This document shows, piece after piece, positions 51,101-59,935 of a stretch of 64,000 nucleotides of DNA. Source of the stretch: Linyphia triangularis (Eukaryota; Arthropoda; Arachnida; Araneae; Linyphiidae); assembly GCA_963978545.1 (NCBI GenBank), contig OZ021724.1:32444433-32508432 (forward strand). The letters are read 5' to 3'. Positions within the stretch are counted from its first letter, which is position 1; the number at the start of each line of letters is the position of its first letter. A program made the translations under genes and the position numbers. A model generated the notes under the pieces. The model was not told the DNA's origin. It saw only the letters and a program-made list of their open reading frames with translations, and did not search any database.

Positions 51101-54100
51101 CTAAGTGAATACACACAGTGTGAATTGTGACAGTTTGTGTCGAGATCTTTGGATGCCTTTTTGGAGATTCCCAGTTTTTCACCCATTCAAGGATCAATGC
51201 TGTGCAATTTCTCCTCGAAAGATCTCCAAGAAGATGTCTCTACTTGATAAACATAGTCTCAGTCATCTCACAGTCTATTATAGCAATATTCAATCACAGT
51301 TCACCAGCATGTAACTTGTACCAGAAAATCTCCGATATACCTAATTATTCTCCATGTTTAACTATACTTTTGTGTATTGGATATGAAGGATTTTGACTTT
51401 GTCTTAATCTTCAATTAAAACACGTTGTTATAACAACAAACAACATTTATTTACAATTCCTTCGAATTTTACAGAATGATAGGCCTGTGCCTAAACATTT
51501 CTTAAGCCAGTAGGCAAATACAACGTCTTTCCTCTGATAGGAACCAATGGCGAGTCCTTCTCCCTCTTCCACTAAGGCAAGGCAGTGAAGCGCTGTGCAA
51601 GTGGTCTGGCCATCTGGTAAACATCCATGACAAACTCCCCACCAATGAACAATCAGTTCATCAAAAATACGACTTTAAGGAATTTGAGAGAAAATAACGT
51701 ATACCTTAATTTATCATACAATATTCAAAACAATAGATTGTCTAAAATATCTTAACCATATTCAATACTGGTAAATGTAAAATATTCAAACATTAAATTT
51801 GTTCAAACTATTAATTATATAATAAAACATTTACTTTAAATTTCAGAAATAATAACACAATAAAAAATCAATTACTCTTACACCCATCAGATTTCTAAAT
51901 AATCTAAATTCAAATAAGTATTAAAACATTTCAAATGTATAAAATAACATATCAAAATTATTTATCAAATGCAGTATAAGTATGTTAATTCTTAAACTAA
52001 CAACCACAAATTTCTAAACTTATACTAAATGTATCATGCAAACACTATTTTATTGATACTTAATACTTTCATTATTTATATACAACTGTTGTACATGAAA
52101 TCAAGCATTTAAAATTTCAATCAAAACAAACTTTCAAAGTGAAATCTATAAGAATTCACAATTAATGCAATACTAAATATTCAATCATTTGCACTTAAAG
52201 TGACTTAGATTATATATAGTGTTCCTCTATTTAAATTGTCTCTAAATTCAAAGTTATTGCTTAAGTACAAATAGTTAATATCAAAATTCAACTACAAGTT
52301 TTAAAATTAAAAGTAGCTTTAAGTATTTAATTCAACTCTAAAGGATATAGAAGCTGGATCGGACGTCTGATCATCCCAAACATCGTTTTCACCAGGCAGG
52401 ATCGGAACTTTCCATCTCGTCCTGGGAAAACACTTTGAACTCTGCCGAGTCTCCACGTGTTTCTGGGGCAATGCTCACCACCGATGAGGACAACGTCATC
52501 TGGTTTGAAGTTAGTGACAGGCTTCTCAGGTGAAGAACAGTTCGCACTTCGCAAGTTGAATAAATATTCCTTCTTCCATCTATTCCAAAATTGGTCTAGT
52601 AGTTTTTGATGATAGTTGTATCTATTCACAATCGCGTTTCTGTTTAGTTGTTGTGGCAGTCTAAGGGCAGGTAATGTTGATGGTCTATCTCCGACTAAGA
52701 AATGGGCAGGTGTGAGGGGATTCGGTTCATCATGAGCGTGAATGTAAGTTATCAGTCTGGAATTTATAACACTCTCGATTTCTATAAGAATCGTTTCAAG
52801 TTGTTCTTGCGTTAGAGATGACTTTTCGAAGACACATTTTCACTGATTTTATCATGCGTTCAAATATTCCACCCCACCAAGCCGCCTTTTCTACATTAAA
52901 TTTCCATTCGATACTATGGGATCCATAAAACTCTTTTACTTGAGGGTTATTAAGAACTCTCCACATATGTTTGAATTCCAGATCACCTCTTTTGAACGTC
53001 TTCGCATTGTCTGAAATAATAATACTACACCAACAGCGCCTCGCAATAAATCTCCTAAAAGCAAGCATAAAGATTTCTGTTGTTAAATTGGGAACAATTT
53101 CTATATGAATGGCTCTTGTCACTGCACAAGTGCAAATTAACCCGTAAAACTTTGAGTCTGATCCTTTTGTAAACAAAGGACCAAAGAAATCTAATCCTGT
53201 AACACTGAACGGAGGAGATCCCGTAATTCTGTATGATGACAATGGACTAGTAATTTGATGTCCTGGTTACGAGTTGTATCGTCGGCAAATTAAGCACTTT
53301 TTAAGAACGGATTTTATGAATTGTATTCCTTTTAATGTCCAGAAACGACTTCTAAGTTCAGCTAAAGTGGCCTCAACTCCAAAATGAAGAACTTTTTCGT
53401 GTGCATTTAATATTAAAAGTTCAGCAAATTTAGTTTTTGCTGCAAATATAAGTGGATATTTTTCATCTACCGCACAATTAGATAATTGCAATCTTCCTTT
53501 TACTCGCAACTGACCATTTTCATCAAGAAATGGATTTAGTTGATAAATTTTAGAATTTTTATCTATTTCATCTCCACTATTAAGATATTTAATTTCCTTT
53601 TCAAAAGATATATTTTGAATTAATTTTACCCAATACACCTCAGCTTTTCTCAGTTCTTGAACAGTTAGAACTCCTGTTTGTTTTTCGGCACCAGCTTTAG
53701 AGTTATTAATGAATCTTCATACCCATGCTGTGACTCTGTATAATTTAGAAAGTGTACTATAATTATCTATCTCTAAGATAGGACTAGATGCAGGATTCAC
53801 AACACATGAAAACTGTAGGGATTTTTCTGGATTCATTCTTCGCTCATCAGCTATAATTTCTTCATTAATTGGGGAAGAAATATCACGACTAAAGTTTAAA
53901 TCTTTAACAAGCCAGTGTGGCCCGTACCACCAAATGGAATTGTTAATCATTGATTCAAGTTTTTCACCTCTAGTCAGTAAATCAGCAGGATTATCTTTAC
54001 CCTTGCAATGTCGCCAATTTTGGGGATTGGTTAATTCTTTAATTTCAACGACCCTATTTGCAACAAAAGGTTTCCAATCTTTTCGATTCCCTTTAATCCA

Positions 54101-57100
54101 GGAAATAACAATAGTGGAATCTGTCCACATAAATATGTTATCTTCCGAAATTTTGAATATACCTTTTAAGTACTTAGCTAAACGTACTCCGATTACTGCG
54201 GCTAATAATTCAAGTCACGGCAAAGTCAATGTTTTTAATCGACATAATGAAACTAGTTTTAGTTTTGCCCTCTTTATTTGTATATTTTATATACGAACTA
54301 GCTCCAAATCCACATAAAGAACTATCAGAAAATATGTGAATTTCATAATTTGATTTAGAGTTCGATATTCCAGAAAAGTACCATTGTTCCCATTTTATTC
54401 TCATATATTCAGGTAATTCCTCATCCTTATCCAAACCCATTTGTCATAATGATTGATATAAAAAATTTATTCTTATCACATAAGGAGCAATGAAACCAAC
54501 AGGTTCAAATATTTTAGCTCATGTTTGGATAATAAACCTTTTTGTATTTTGAGGATTTTTTAATCCCTCAATTAGAGATTTCATTTCTAATTTAAAGACA
54601 TCCTCAATAGGATCCCAGATTATACCTAGAACTTTTAGAGAATTTTCATGCAACATGGCATCCCGAATAACATTATTTTTATCCCACAATACACGTAAAT
54701 GTTTTGGAATTTTCGTAAATTCATCCCTGCATCTTTCATAATATCAATTGCTTCTATTGATAATCTAAACTCTTCTTCAACCGAGTTTCTTCCGTAATAT
54801 AAATCATCAACATAAAAAGAGGTGTTCAGCATTTCGCAAGTGTCCGGATATTGAACTTCGTATTTTCGTACATGATATTCAATAGTAGCAGCTAGGATGA
54901 ACTGTGAACACGTAGCACCAAAGGGTAATGAAGTCATCCTCATTGATTTAAATCTTTCATAATTTATCTTAGAATCGTCTTTAAACCACAAGAATTTTAA
55001 GTAGTTTCTTTCATTCTTGGTGATTCTAATTTGTAGAAAAGCTTTTTCTAAATCTCCAGCGAACACTACACGGCTTTTCCCAAAGTTTAAAATTATATCC
55101 AAAACATTCGGATTTAGATTTGGGCCAGCTAACAAGCAATCATTTAATGACTTGTTATTTGTTGTACTACTGCTGCAGTCAAACACAATACATACAGGTG
55201 AACTATTACTACCAGGTTTTATCACTGCACTGTGCGGCATATAATATCCATATTTAGTATCATCATAACATTCTTCAATTATATTTTTATTTAATTGATC
55301 ACCAAAGACTGATCTATAATTATCTAATAACCAGTCATGTTTTATTAATTTATTGCTTAAGTTAAAAAATATATTTTTAGCAATATCAAAATTACTGCTT
55401 TCTAAGTTGCAGTTTTCCCTCCATATTAATCCTGTCTCATACCTATTATCAATAAATTTCAATTTATCCTCGAAGCCTTTTACTAATTCCATATCATTCC
55501 GCGACATCTGTTCACTTTCATCTGTAATACCCTAAGATTCCAATTTCCAGAACTGTTTTAAGTAACTGTTTGTATCCTCATTAGCGAATTGAACTCCTAA
55601 CTTAAATACAACCACATTTGATGAACACGTGTTAGAGAATTTTCCATATCTTCCCATTACCGTAAATCCAAATACAGGTGCAATAAGTACCAATAAAGAA
55701 TTTAATTTTATAAACTTTCCTGTGTTTACGATATAATCACAGCCTATTAGGATTTCAACTTTTTTATCTGAAGTGGAATGCGAATCGGCCATCTGGATAT
55801 TATTTTCACTCATGTAAGTACGAATATTACCACATGGGCTCTTGAGATTTGTTTCCGAAATATATGGAGTGATTAAAGCTTCTATGACCATTTTTTGCTT
55901 AGGGTTTTTAATGTTTGACAGTTCTACGCGCACAACGTCATAAATCTTTTCAAGTGGATCTCGTTGGCCAAATGTATAAACAAAGAGGGATTCTTTCCTA
56001 ATTGGACGTAATTTCAATTTCTTTGTTAAGTTGGAAGTAATGAAAGTTCGATGACTACCATTATCGATAAGCAATCTAGATATTTCTGAATTATTTACCA
56101 TTACTGAACAAGTCTGTAAATATATTGTTCCTTTTGATTCAGAATCGTTTTGCAAATAATTCATCGTATTTGTGATAGTAGCTTCGACAATTGGAGAACT
56201 CTGTTCTGGGATTTCTCTTTTCATTACCAAGTTATAACATATTGATTTATTATGAGATAGTTTACCATTACAGTTATCACATAGTCTTATTTTCGAACGA
56301 TAAGCTGACGAATAGTGTTTTCCTTTGAAACACAAAAATCAAAGACCTTCTTTTCTTAAGATATCTCTTTTATCCTTAACTGTGATGTCTTTGCATAAAT
56401 GGGATTCGTGCTCTTTAGAGCAAAACAAACATTTCTTAATAAATGGTACAGAAAAAACTGCAGCCTTCGGGGTATTATAACGAAATTTATTTTGCTTCTT
56501 ATAATACGAATAATTTGATGGAGTATTCTTTTTATCTTTTGCGTTTTCATTTAGAGAAACTGTAGCTTCTCGACATTCTACTTCTCCACGGATAAACAGC
56601 AAAAGTTCATCGATATCAAATGTTCCTTTTTCACATTGTTTTCGCGTGAATTCCAAAGCCAAATCATCTGGTATTACTTTTAACAAGTTACCGTAACTTC
56701 CTGAGGTTACATTTAATGCACTTAAATTACGAATTTCAATTTCATCGTATATTTTTCTGAGTGCTGCAATGTTAGTAAAGCAATTTACTGGTTCAATATT
56801 AAGTAACTTATTCATGTGAGCATTAATCACTAAATCTGAACGACCAAATCGTTCTTGAAGCAGTGAGATTGCTTGCAAGTAGTTTTCTTTAGACAGAGAA
56901 AATCCACTTACTGAATTTAAGGCTACGCCGCCTAGCAGTGATTTAAGATAATTAAATCGATCTATTTCATTTAAAGATGCATTATTATGAATTGCACTTT
57001 CAAATTGATTCCAAATATCTGACCATTTACTTGGATCACCAAAATATCTGTCAATGGTTAATTTAGGAAGCTTAACTTTATTTCTCCCAGATCCTGGGCC

Positions 57101-59935
57101 AATTGAATCATTATGAGAGGCTACTTCTCGCATATTTTGAGAAGTATTTGAATTATCATTTTTGATAAGCCTCTTAATTCGAGATTTGATTTTGAATTTT
57201 ATAGATATCAATTTCTCTTGATATTCCTTAGTGGATTCTATTTCTACAGGAATGTCCTTTTCTTCAAGAAGATTTTCAATTTCTAAATCTAACTCCTGCA
57301 AAAGGCGAGTTTTTTCAGCAATCTGTTCTAAAAACTTTTCTAATAAATCGACTTCCTCAGAATTTTGATCACTTAAATTTAGTCTCAATTTTATTAATTA
57401 ATCGTGTTGTGAGACTCCTCATCGAAGTTCTTTTCGATTTTTATTTCTTTAATTCAGCCATGATCAAAGAAGAAAAGTACTTAATGTCACTTACCCCTTT
57501 CTCAGATAAGGGTATCGTCACCTTTAACATTTGCCTTCGTTCAACTAGTAGGTAATCCAAATTGTAAAATATGGCACACACAAATGCTTTTCATTCATGA
57601 CTTTCCGTCAAAAGAAAAGACTTTGTTTCGTTAATCCCGATATCCAAAGGCTTACAAGACTTCTTCCCGGGTTTCGGCACCAAAATATATGAAGGATTTT
57701 GACTTTGTCTTAATCTTCAATTAAAACATGTTGTTATAACAACAAACAACGTTTATTTACAATTCCTTCGAATTTTACAGAATGTTAAGCCTGTGCCTAA
57801 ACATTTCTTAAGCCAGTAGGCAAATACACCTTCGCAGCTCTAAGGCATGCGTCTTTCCTCTGATAGGAACCAATGGCGAGTCTTTCTCCCTCTTCCGCTA
57901 AGGCAAGGCAGTGAAGTGCTGTCTGCATACCTGCCAACTTGTAAGGATTATCCGTACAATGTACAGATTTTTACTATTTTTTACGGTTGTACGAACAGCT
58001 AAAAAAATCGTACAGATTTCGAGGTTTTTCTTAGAACCGTTTTTTCTTTTTTCCTTTTTCAAGTCACCAACGAGACCGAAACGGTTTTCCAAGGCTGCCG
58101 CGTCAGTCAAAATATTCACACTCCGAGATTGCGCGTATGTACAACAATAAAGCGCGTTGGCCCGTTGGCGGGAATGCATGTTTTGCCGATGGGAATTGGC
58201 AAACCAAACCCCTGTTTCGGACTTTACAGGTTACTAAAAAAAGCAGAAAATCGAAAGTGCTTTAGTTTTTTTTATTCTTCCTTCATTTGGACCGGACTCC
58301 AACATTGCGCTTAAATAATAGCACTAAACCACGGCGCCGGGGATGCACTGTTTTCAATGGTGTTGCCGATGGGACCTGGTGAACCAAACAACTATTTTTT
58401 TGCCTCGAATAAAGAAGTAGAAAATTGAAAGTGCTTTAGTTTTTTTTTTATTCTTTCTTCTTTTGGACCGTACTCCAACGTTGCGCATGAATAATAGCAC
58501 TAAATCGCAGCGGCGGGATGTTTTCATTTTTGTGTTGGCGGCACCAAACGACTGTTTCGTTAGACTTTGGTGATTAAAGCACTTTCACTTTTCAACTTCT
58601 TTGTTAGTCTTAATTATTTATTTTAAAATATCCACGTTAAACAATCTTGGTATAAGACTCCAAAAAATATCAATTTTTTTTGGAATCTTATACCAAGCAG
58701 TTTACTTCAAATCATCATAAATTCAAGCAAAGGAACAATTTTTGCATTCTGCTCTATCTATGCATCTGATATTAAGATTTCTCATGGAGGATTTACTGAT
58801 GTCAAAGTTCATATCAATTCTAAAAAACACAGTGACAACATCAAATGTAATAATAAGAATTCGAAAGCATGCATAATTGATATTTGTGCATGTGATTAAA
58901 CACTTTGAATACCACCAACTCCTTATACGTTTCACTGTAGTTTTTGTGTCATAAAGCATGTTATTTGGGTGTAATGTATATTAAATCATAAACCTCCTCA
59001 GAGATTTCATCGTAAAGTTTAAATTTGATTTATTTTTAAATCTAGGTTAGTGTTTTATTTTATAATTTCCATTCTGTGCTAAAATGTAACAATTTGTTAT
59101 ATTTGGAAGCAAGCATTTTTTTTTTTATTTATTATTATTTTTTTTGCATTTGCAAGTGAATTACTATTATTTCTATATTACATTCATAAATATTGTCGCT
59201 ATTTGACTTTCCATGAATCATAGGAATGTAAATATTTGTTCCTTAAAATTTTTACTAATTTGAAAATGCCAATGTTGGCAGGTATGTGTCTGGCCATCTG
59301 GTAAACATCCATGACATTGGATAAATCTCTTTTATTATCTCTATTAAAAAAATCCCCAGAATTATAACATAATCACTTAATAATACCTCATTTGTACACA
59401 TCCATAGCTTATCCATAAATTAATATGTGGTTGACTCATTCTTTCTGCCATAAATGTTGATATCCTTGTATTGTGCGTGGTGGCATATTACATACATATT
59501 ATTATTTCTCAATGATTTCATTTTACATTGTAGGTTATCAGATATTCTCGGGCAATTTTATTTGACACAAAATAAAATACATACACTTTGTTTGGTTACA
59601 TTTTAAACTCTGAACATAATGCATATATACTAGATTTTCGTAAACGTGACAAAGGCTATGAATTTATGGAGGCTTCTACTTATCGTATTTCGATACACAA
59701 CAGATTTCTTTTAATTAGATGTGATGGGTTAATTTTGCTGGAAACATACACCACTCTGAAGGGCAACGAGTTAATTGGACGGCTGCCTGAATTCCTAAAC
59801 ATCACCAAAGAGGTGACTGGGGACCCATCCTACTCTATGTTCAACCTGTCTTTCAAGTCAGAATGGACCCCCAGCAAACTGAGAAGTGAAAACAACTGCG
59901 TTGATGGAGCTTACAGAACTATTATTGAAAACTAA
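26297..59935 (+). CDS. Ttd14: Ttd14-like P-loop GTP/ATP-binding protein
   Basis: Thirteen coding exons: 26297-26354, 28935-29002, 30328-30365, 32944-32981, 35158-35286, 41886-41980, 42234-42338, 42426-42503, 43735-43830, 46278-46374, 47669-47760, 49372-49487, 59719-59935. They join in phase to 408 residues. The Walker A loop [10 protein letters not shown] (residues 19-28) spans the exon 1/2 junction. Later conserved blocks are [56 protein letters not shown] and [11 protein letters not shown]. This matches Drosophila TRPL translocation defect 14, an AAA_28-type protein reported to bind GTP and phosphoinositide and to be needed for TRPL channel trafficking; function here is inferred from it. 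The fly protein is somewhat longer. Intron 10 uses a GC donor (46375). Introns make up over 96% of the locus and hold most transposons of the window. The coding frame is intact. 3' end uncertain: AATAAA occurs at 60509, 60934 and 61934. Confidence 0.95.
27049..27248. mobile_element. Short MITE with ~45-bp inverted repeats, TAA flanks
   Basis: The left arm GGGAACTTGCGTATTAACGC continues through CTACAGATTTGGCGGTTTTT and is mirrored by AAAAACCGCCAAATCTGTAG through GTTAATACGTAAGTACCG, with few mismatches. TAA lies on both sides (27046-27048 and 27249-27251). A TAA/TTA 3-bp duplication and G-rich ends are characteristic of PIF/Harbinger, so that is the likely superfamily. It lies in Ttd14 intron 1. 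Confidence 0.7.
28489..28815. mobile_element. MITE, copy 2 of the 4062-4416 family
   Basis: Shared words with 4062-4416 in the same order include ACTTACAAATATTTACAATG, GATTTAAATA, GTGAAAGGTCC and the right end AGACCCCTG. The left terminus is degraded (CAGATTTCTTTATACATGG) and no target duplication is seen. Located in Ttd14 intron 1, about 120 bp before exon 2. Confidence 0.55.
29645..29830 (-). repeat. Palindromic-ended MITE, copy 2
   Basis: AGTACAGTACAGATTCTGC on the left and GCAGAATCCGTACTGTACTT on the right are inverted copies. The interior, reverse complemented, matches 14760-14935 (GATTTTCGCCAA, CTATGGTTGCCATAATTTG). No coding function is supported. Confidence 0.55.
30396..32173 (+). 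mobile_element. Internally deleted DNA transposon with AGGGTGGTCC ends
   Basis: The ends AGGGTGGTCCTTAT and ATAAGGACCACCCT are perfect inverted repeats. The left end is duplicated inside the element (30570 onward: AGGGTGGTCCTTATTTTTCC), giving a direct repeat of about 170 bp. The flanks are AT microsatellite, so the target duplication cannot be read (TA or TTA-like). The interior carries the N-terminal and C-terminal parts of one protein, with the middle missing. The element begins about 30 bp after the end of Ttd14 exon 3. Confidence 0.8.
30981..31727 (+). pseudogene. Truncated transposon protein within the AGGGTGGTCC element
   Basis: From ATG 30981 the frame reads [15 protein letters not shown] and stops. 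A shifted frame continues as [20 protein letters not shown], then EWRNLQKN and [18 protein letters not shown], and stops at 31394-31396. A third part (31430-31727) gives [26 protein letters not shown] and [17 protein letters not shown]. In related repeat proteins I recall, these are the beginning and end of a much longer protein, so the central part (where a catalytic core would be) is deleted. The relic at 11930-12640 belongs to the same family. Superfamily not assigned. Confidence 0.6.
33071..33105 (+). repeat. Poly(T) tract in Ttd14 intron 4
   Basis: An almost pure run of about 35 T follows TACTCCA. It lies about 90 bp after exon 4. Another run of about 26 T lies at 46553-46578. Either could be the A-tail of an antisense retrocopy, but no attached body was recognised. 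Confidence 0.7.
35341..35905. mobile_element. hAT-like MITE with 6-bp TSD
   Basis: The 565-bp element begins CAGGGGTCGCATTTGCCC and ends TACGCCCCCTG. CTAAAC lies on both sides (35335-35340 and 35906-35911). CCTAAA / CCTGAA words recur near both ends in the same orientation. It starts 54 bp after Ttd14 exon 5. No ORF of its own. Confidence 0.75.
37195..38791 (+). mobile_element. CATACCTGCC-ended hAT-like element, copy 1 (nested)
   Basis: The ends CATACCTGCCAAC and GTTGGCAGGTATG are perfect 13-bp inverses. The flanks are TGTGTC and CGTGTC, a 6-bp duplication with one change. GTACGGATTT words repeat near the left end. The interior has 130-200 bp diverged tandem blocks with the theme GGCGAACCAA...ACTGTTTCGTT...CTTTAG, then a coding remnant at 38190-38417. 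A second copy at 57926-59286 aligns over most of its length. Confidence 0.8.
38190..38417 (+). pseudogene. BED-type zinc finger remnant of a hAT transposase
   Basis: The frame ending at TAA 38415-38417 contains [20 protein letters not shown] then VHINSKKH. This fits a BED-like zinc finger (C-x2-C ... H-x5-H) as found at the N terminus of many hAT transposases, with the HINSKKH pair intact but the second cysteine replaced by tyrosine. No catalytic domain follows. The same remnant is in the second copy at about 58725-58900. Confidence 0.55.
44690..46232 (-). mobile_element. Complete but inactivated Tc1-like transposon
   Basis: The ends begin CACTGGTGTGCAAAACTTAA and are perfect inverses over 26 bp. 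The element is flanked by TA on both sides (44688-44689 and 46233-46234), the standard Tc1/mariner target duplication. It is 1543 bp long, with one transposase gene on the minus strand. It lies in Ttd14 intron 9 and its right end is only 45 bp upstream of exon 10. Confidence 0.95.
44937..45961 (-). pseudogene. Tc1-like transposase (DD34E), broken
   Basis: From ATG at 45961 the protein opens with a paired-like helix-turn-helix ([20 protein letters not shown] and SRAWKAFQ) and a GGGRPR AT-hook-like motif. The catalytic residues are all readable: [15 protein letters not shown] and [14 protein letters not shown]. Damage seen: TGA after KRG (about 45738), TAG just upstream of SRVLFTDES (about 45525), a deletion/frameshift between EEVLLSH and the DDN block (about 45270-45300), and TAA after WALLPQ (about 45015). 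The original end is probably TAA at 44937-44939. Length and layout otherwise fit a standard transposase of about 340 residues, so inactivation is fairly recent. At least the TGA is consistent with a CGA to TGA change. Confidence 0.9.
47918..48823. mobile_element. Possible hAT element with 8-bp TSD
   Basis: GAAGTAAT occurs exactly on both sides (47910-47917 and 48824-48831). The termini CCAAGGCCTATTC and GCATAGGCCCTG are imperfect inverses. TTTACGACTGC words recur at both ends in the same orientation and a C-rich tract lies at 47981-47992. The 8-bp duplication is the usual size for hAT. No ORF of its own. Located in Ttd14 intron 11. Confidence 0.55.
51382..51632 (-). repeat. 3' LTR of the BEL/Pao element
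   Basis: The plus-strand boundaries are TATGAAGGATTTTGAC and CATCCATGACA. It matches the 5' LTR with several substitutions, and it lacks about 20 bp (CTTCGCAGCTCTAAGGCATG region) present there. A purine-rich TGGTGGGGAGTT lies immediately upstream in element orientation and is the likely polypurine tract. Confidence 0.92.
52327..53638 (-). pseudogene. BEL/Pao integrase region, broken
   Basis: In element order: an HHCC zinc finger ([13 protein letters not shown], then CLICRRY), the core with aspartates in GLDFFGPL and IISDNAKTF and glutamate in [11 protein letters not shown], and a C-terminal part with [16 protein letters not shown] and [12 protein letters not shown] before the stop at 52327. 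The zinc finger and core are in one frame but separated by an in-frame TAA at about 53264. Near 52800-52830 the frame shifts before the C-terminal part. Catalytic residues are all still present. The role is insertion of the cDNA into host DNA. Confidence 0.88.
53717..55507 (-). pseudogene. BEL/Pao reverse transcriptase and RNase H region, broken
   Basis: The 55507-54635 frame carries RT motifs: [39 protein letters not shown] and the catalytic FYVDDLYYG. The frame is lost near 54715, recovers in pieces (54440-54210, with the RNase H start [12 protein letters not shown]), shifts again, and continues at 54130-53717 with [13 protein letters not shown] and [15 protein letters not shown] interrupts the conserved LPxLELLAA stretch at about 54217, where the family has arginine (a CGA to TGA change). 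The RT active site is intact but the reading frame is not. Confidence 0.9.
55532..56335 (-). pseudogene. BEL/Pao zinc-knuckle end and protease region
   Basis: The frame is the same as gag upstream and RT downstream, separated by an in-frame TGA at about 56336-56338 and a TAG at about 55529-55531. Cysteine/histidine pairs continue the gag zinc-knuckle region ([15 protein letters not shown]). The aspartic protease signature appears as [12 protein letters not shown], with asparagine where the family has serine or threonine after the catalytic aspartate. It then reads VEILIGCDY, a segment typical of BEL/Pao before RT. Confidence 0.82.
56339..57388 (-). CDS. BEL/Pao gag-like protein
   Basis: A 349-residue open frame from ATG at 57388 has an N-terminal coiled-coil-like region ([20 protein letters not shown]), then the conserved BEL gag block [40 protein letters not shown] and LLGGVA. 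It ends with a zinc-knuckle-like [13 protein letters not shown]. The frame stops at a TGA after which the same frame goes on into the protease region, so the original product was longer (a gag-pol fusion). This is the only retrotransposon segment of this size that is still open. Confidence 0.88.
   Translation of the reverse strand: MRLNLSDQNSEEVDLLEKFLEQIAEKTRLLQELDLEIENLLEEKDIPVEIESTKEYQEKLISIKFKIKSRIKRLIKNDNSNTSQNMREVASHNDSIGPGSGRNKVKLPKLTIDRYFGDPSKWSDIWNQFESAIHNNASLNEIDRFNYLKSLLGGVALNSVSGFSLSKENYLQAISLLQERFGRSDLVINAHMNKLLNIEPVNCFTNIAALRKIYDEIEIRNLSALNVTSGSYGNLLKVIPDDLALEFTRKQCEKGTFDIDELLLFIRGEVECREATVSLNENAKDKKNTPSNYSYYKKQNKFRYNTPKAAVFSVPFIKKCLFCSKEHESHLCKDITVKDKRDILRKEGL
57665..57682 (-). 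other. Primer-binding site complementary to tRNA-Phe
   Basis: The plus strand reads TCCCGGGTTTCGGCACCA, identical to the 3' end of eukaryotic tRNA-Phe including CCA: the acceptor half TTTCGGC pairs with the GCCGAAA 5' end. The site lies five bases inside the 5' LTR boundary, where minus-strand DNA synthesis of an LTR element starts. All 18 bases are preserved. Confidence 0.88.
57688..59316 (-). repeat. 5' LTR of the BEL/Pao element, split by an insertion
   Basis: The LTR runs 57688-57925 and resumes at 59287-59316; the hAT-like element at 57926-59286 lies between. The LTR sequences outside the insertion match the 3' LTR, with several base changes and a ~20-bp indel, so the retrotransposon is older than the insertion. 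Confidence 0.9.
57926..59286 (+). mobile_element. CATACCTGCC-ended hAT-like element, copy 2 (in the 5' LTR)
   Basis: The ends CATACCTGCCAAC and GTTGGCAGGTATG match copy 1 (37195-38791). TGTCTG flanks both sides exactly (57920-57925 and 59287-59292). It shares the diverged internal blocks and the zinc-finger remnant of copy 1 (at about 58725-58900: [17 protein letters not shown] and HINSKKH), including the same cysteine-to-tyrosine change, so both derive from an already defective source element. It is about 240 bp shorter than copy 1. Confidence 0.85.

Larger units (their letters stand above)
51382..59316 (-). mobile_element. BEL/Pao LTR retrotransposon, decayed
   Basis: Two LTRs (51382-51632 and 57688-59316, the latter enlarged by an insertion) frame a minus-strand gag-pol region. 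TTGGA flanks both sides (51377-51381 and 59317-59321), a 5-bp target duplication as usual for BEL/Pao. The right LTR is the 5' LTR, followed by a tRNA-Phe primer-binding site. The order gag, protease, RT, RNase H, integrase with an SPPF...GLDFFGPL integrase start is BEL/Pao-like. No envelope-like gene is seen: 51633-52326 is non-coding. In-frame stops and frameshifts show that it cannot make its full polyprotein. It is antisense within Ttd14 intron 12. Confidence 0.93.

Noticed and set aside
53934..55535. Plus-strand frames within the retrotransposon
   Set aside because: They are antisense to the RT and RNase H region and carry no motif of their own.
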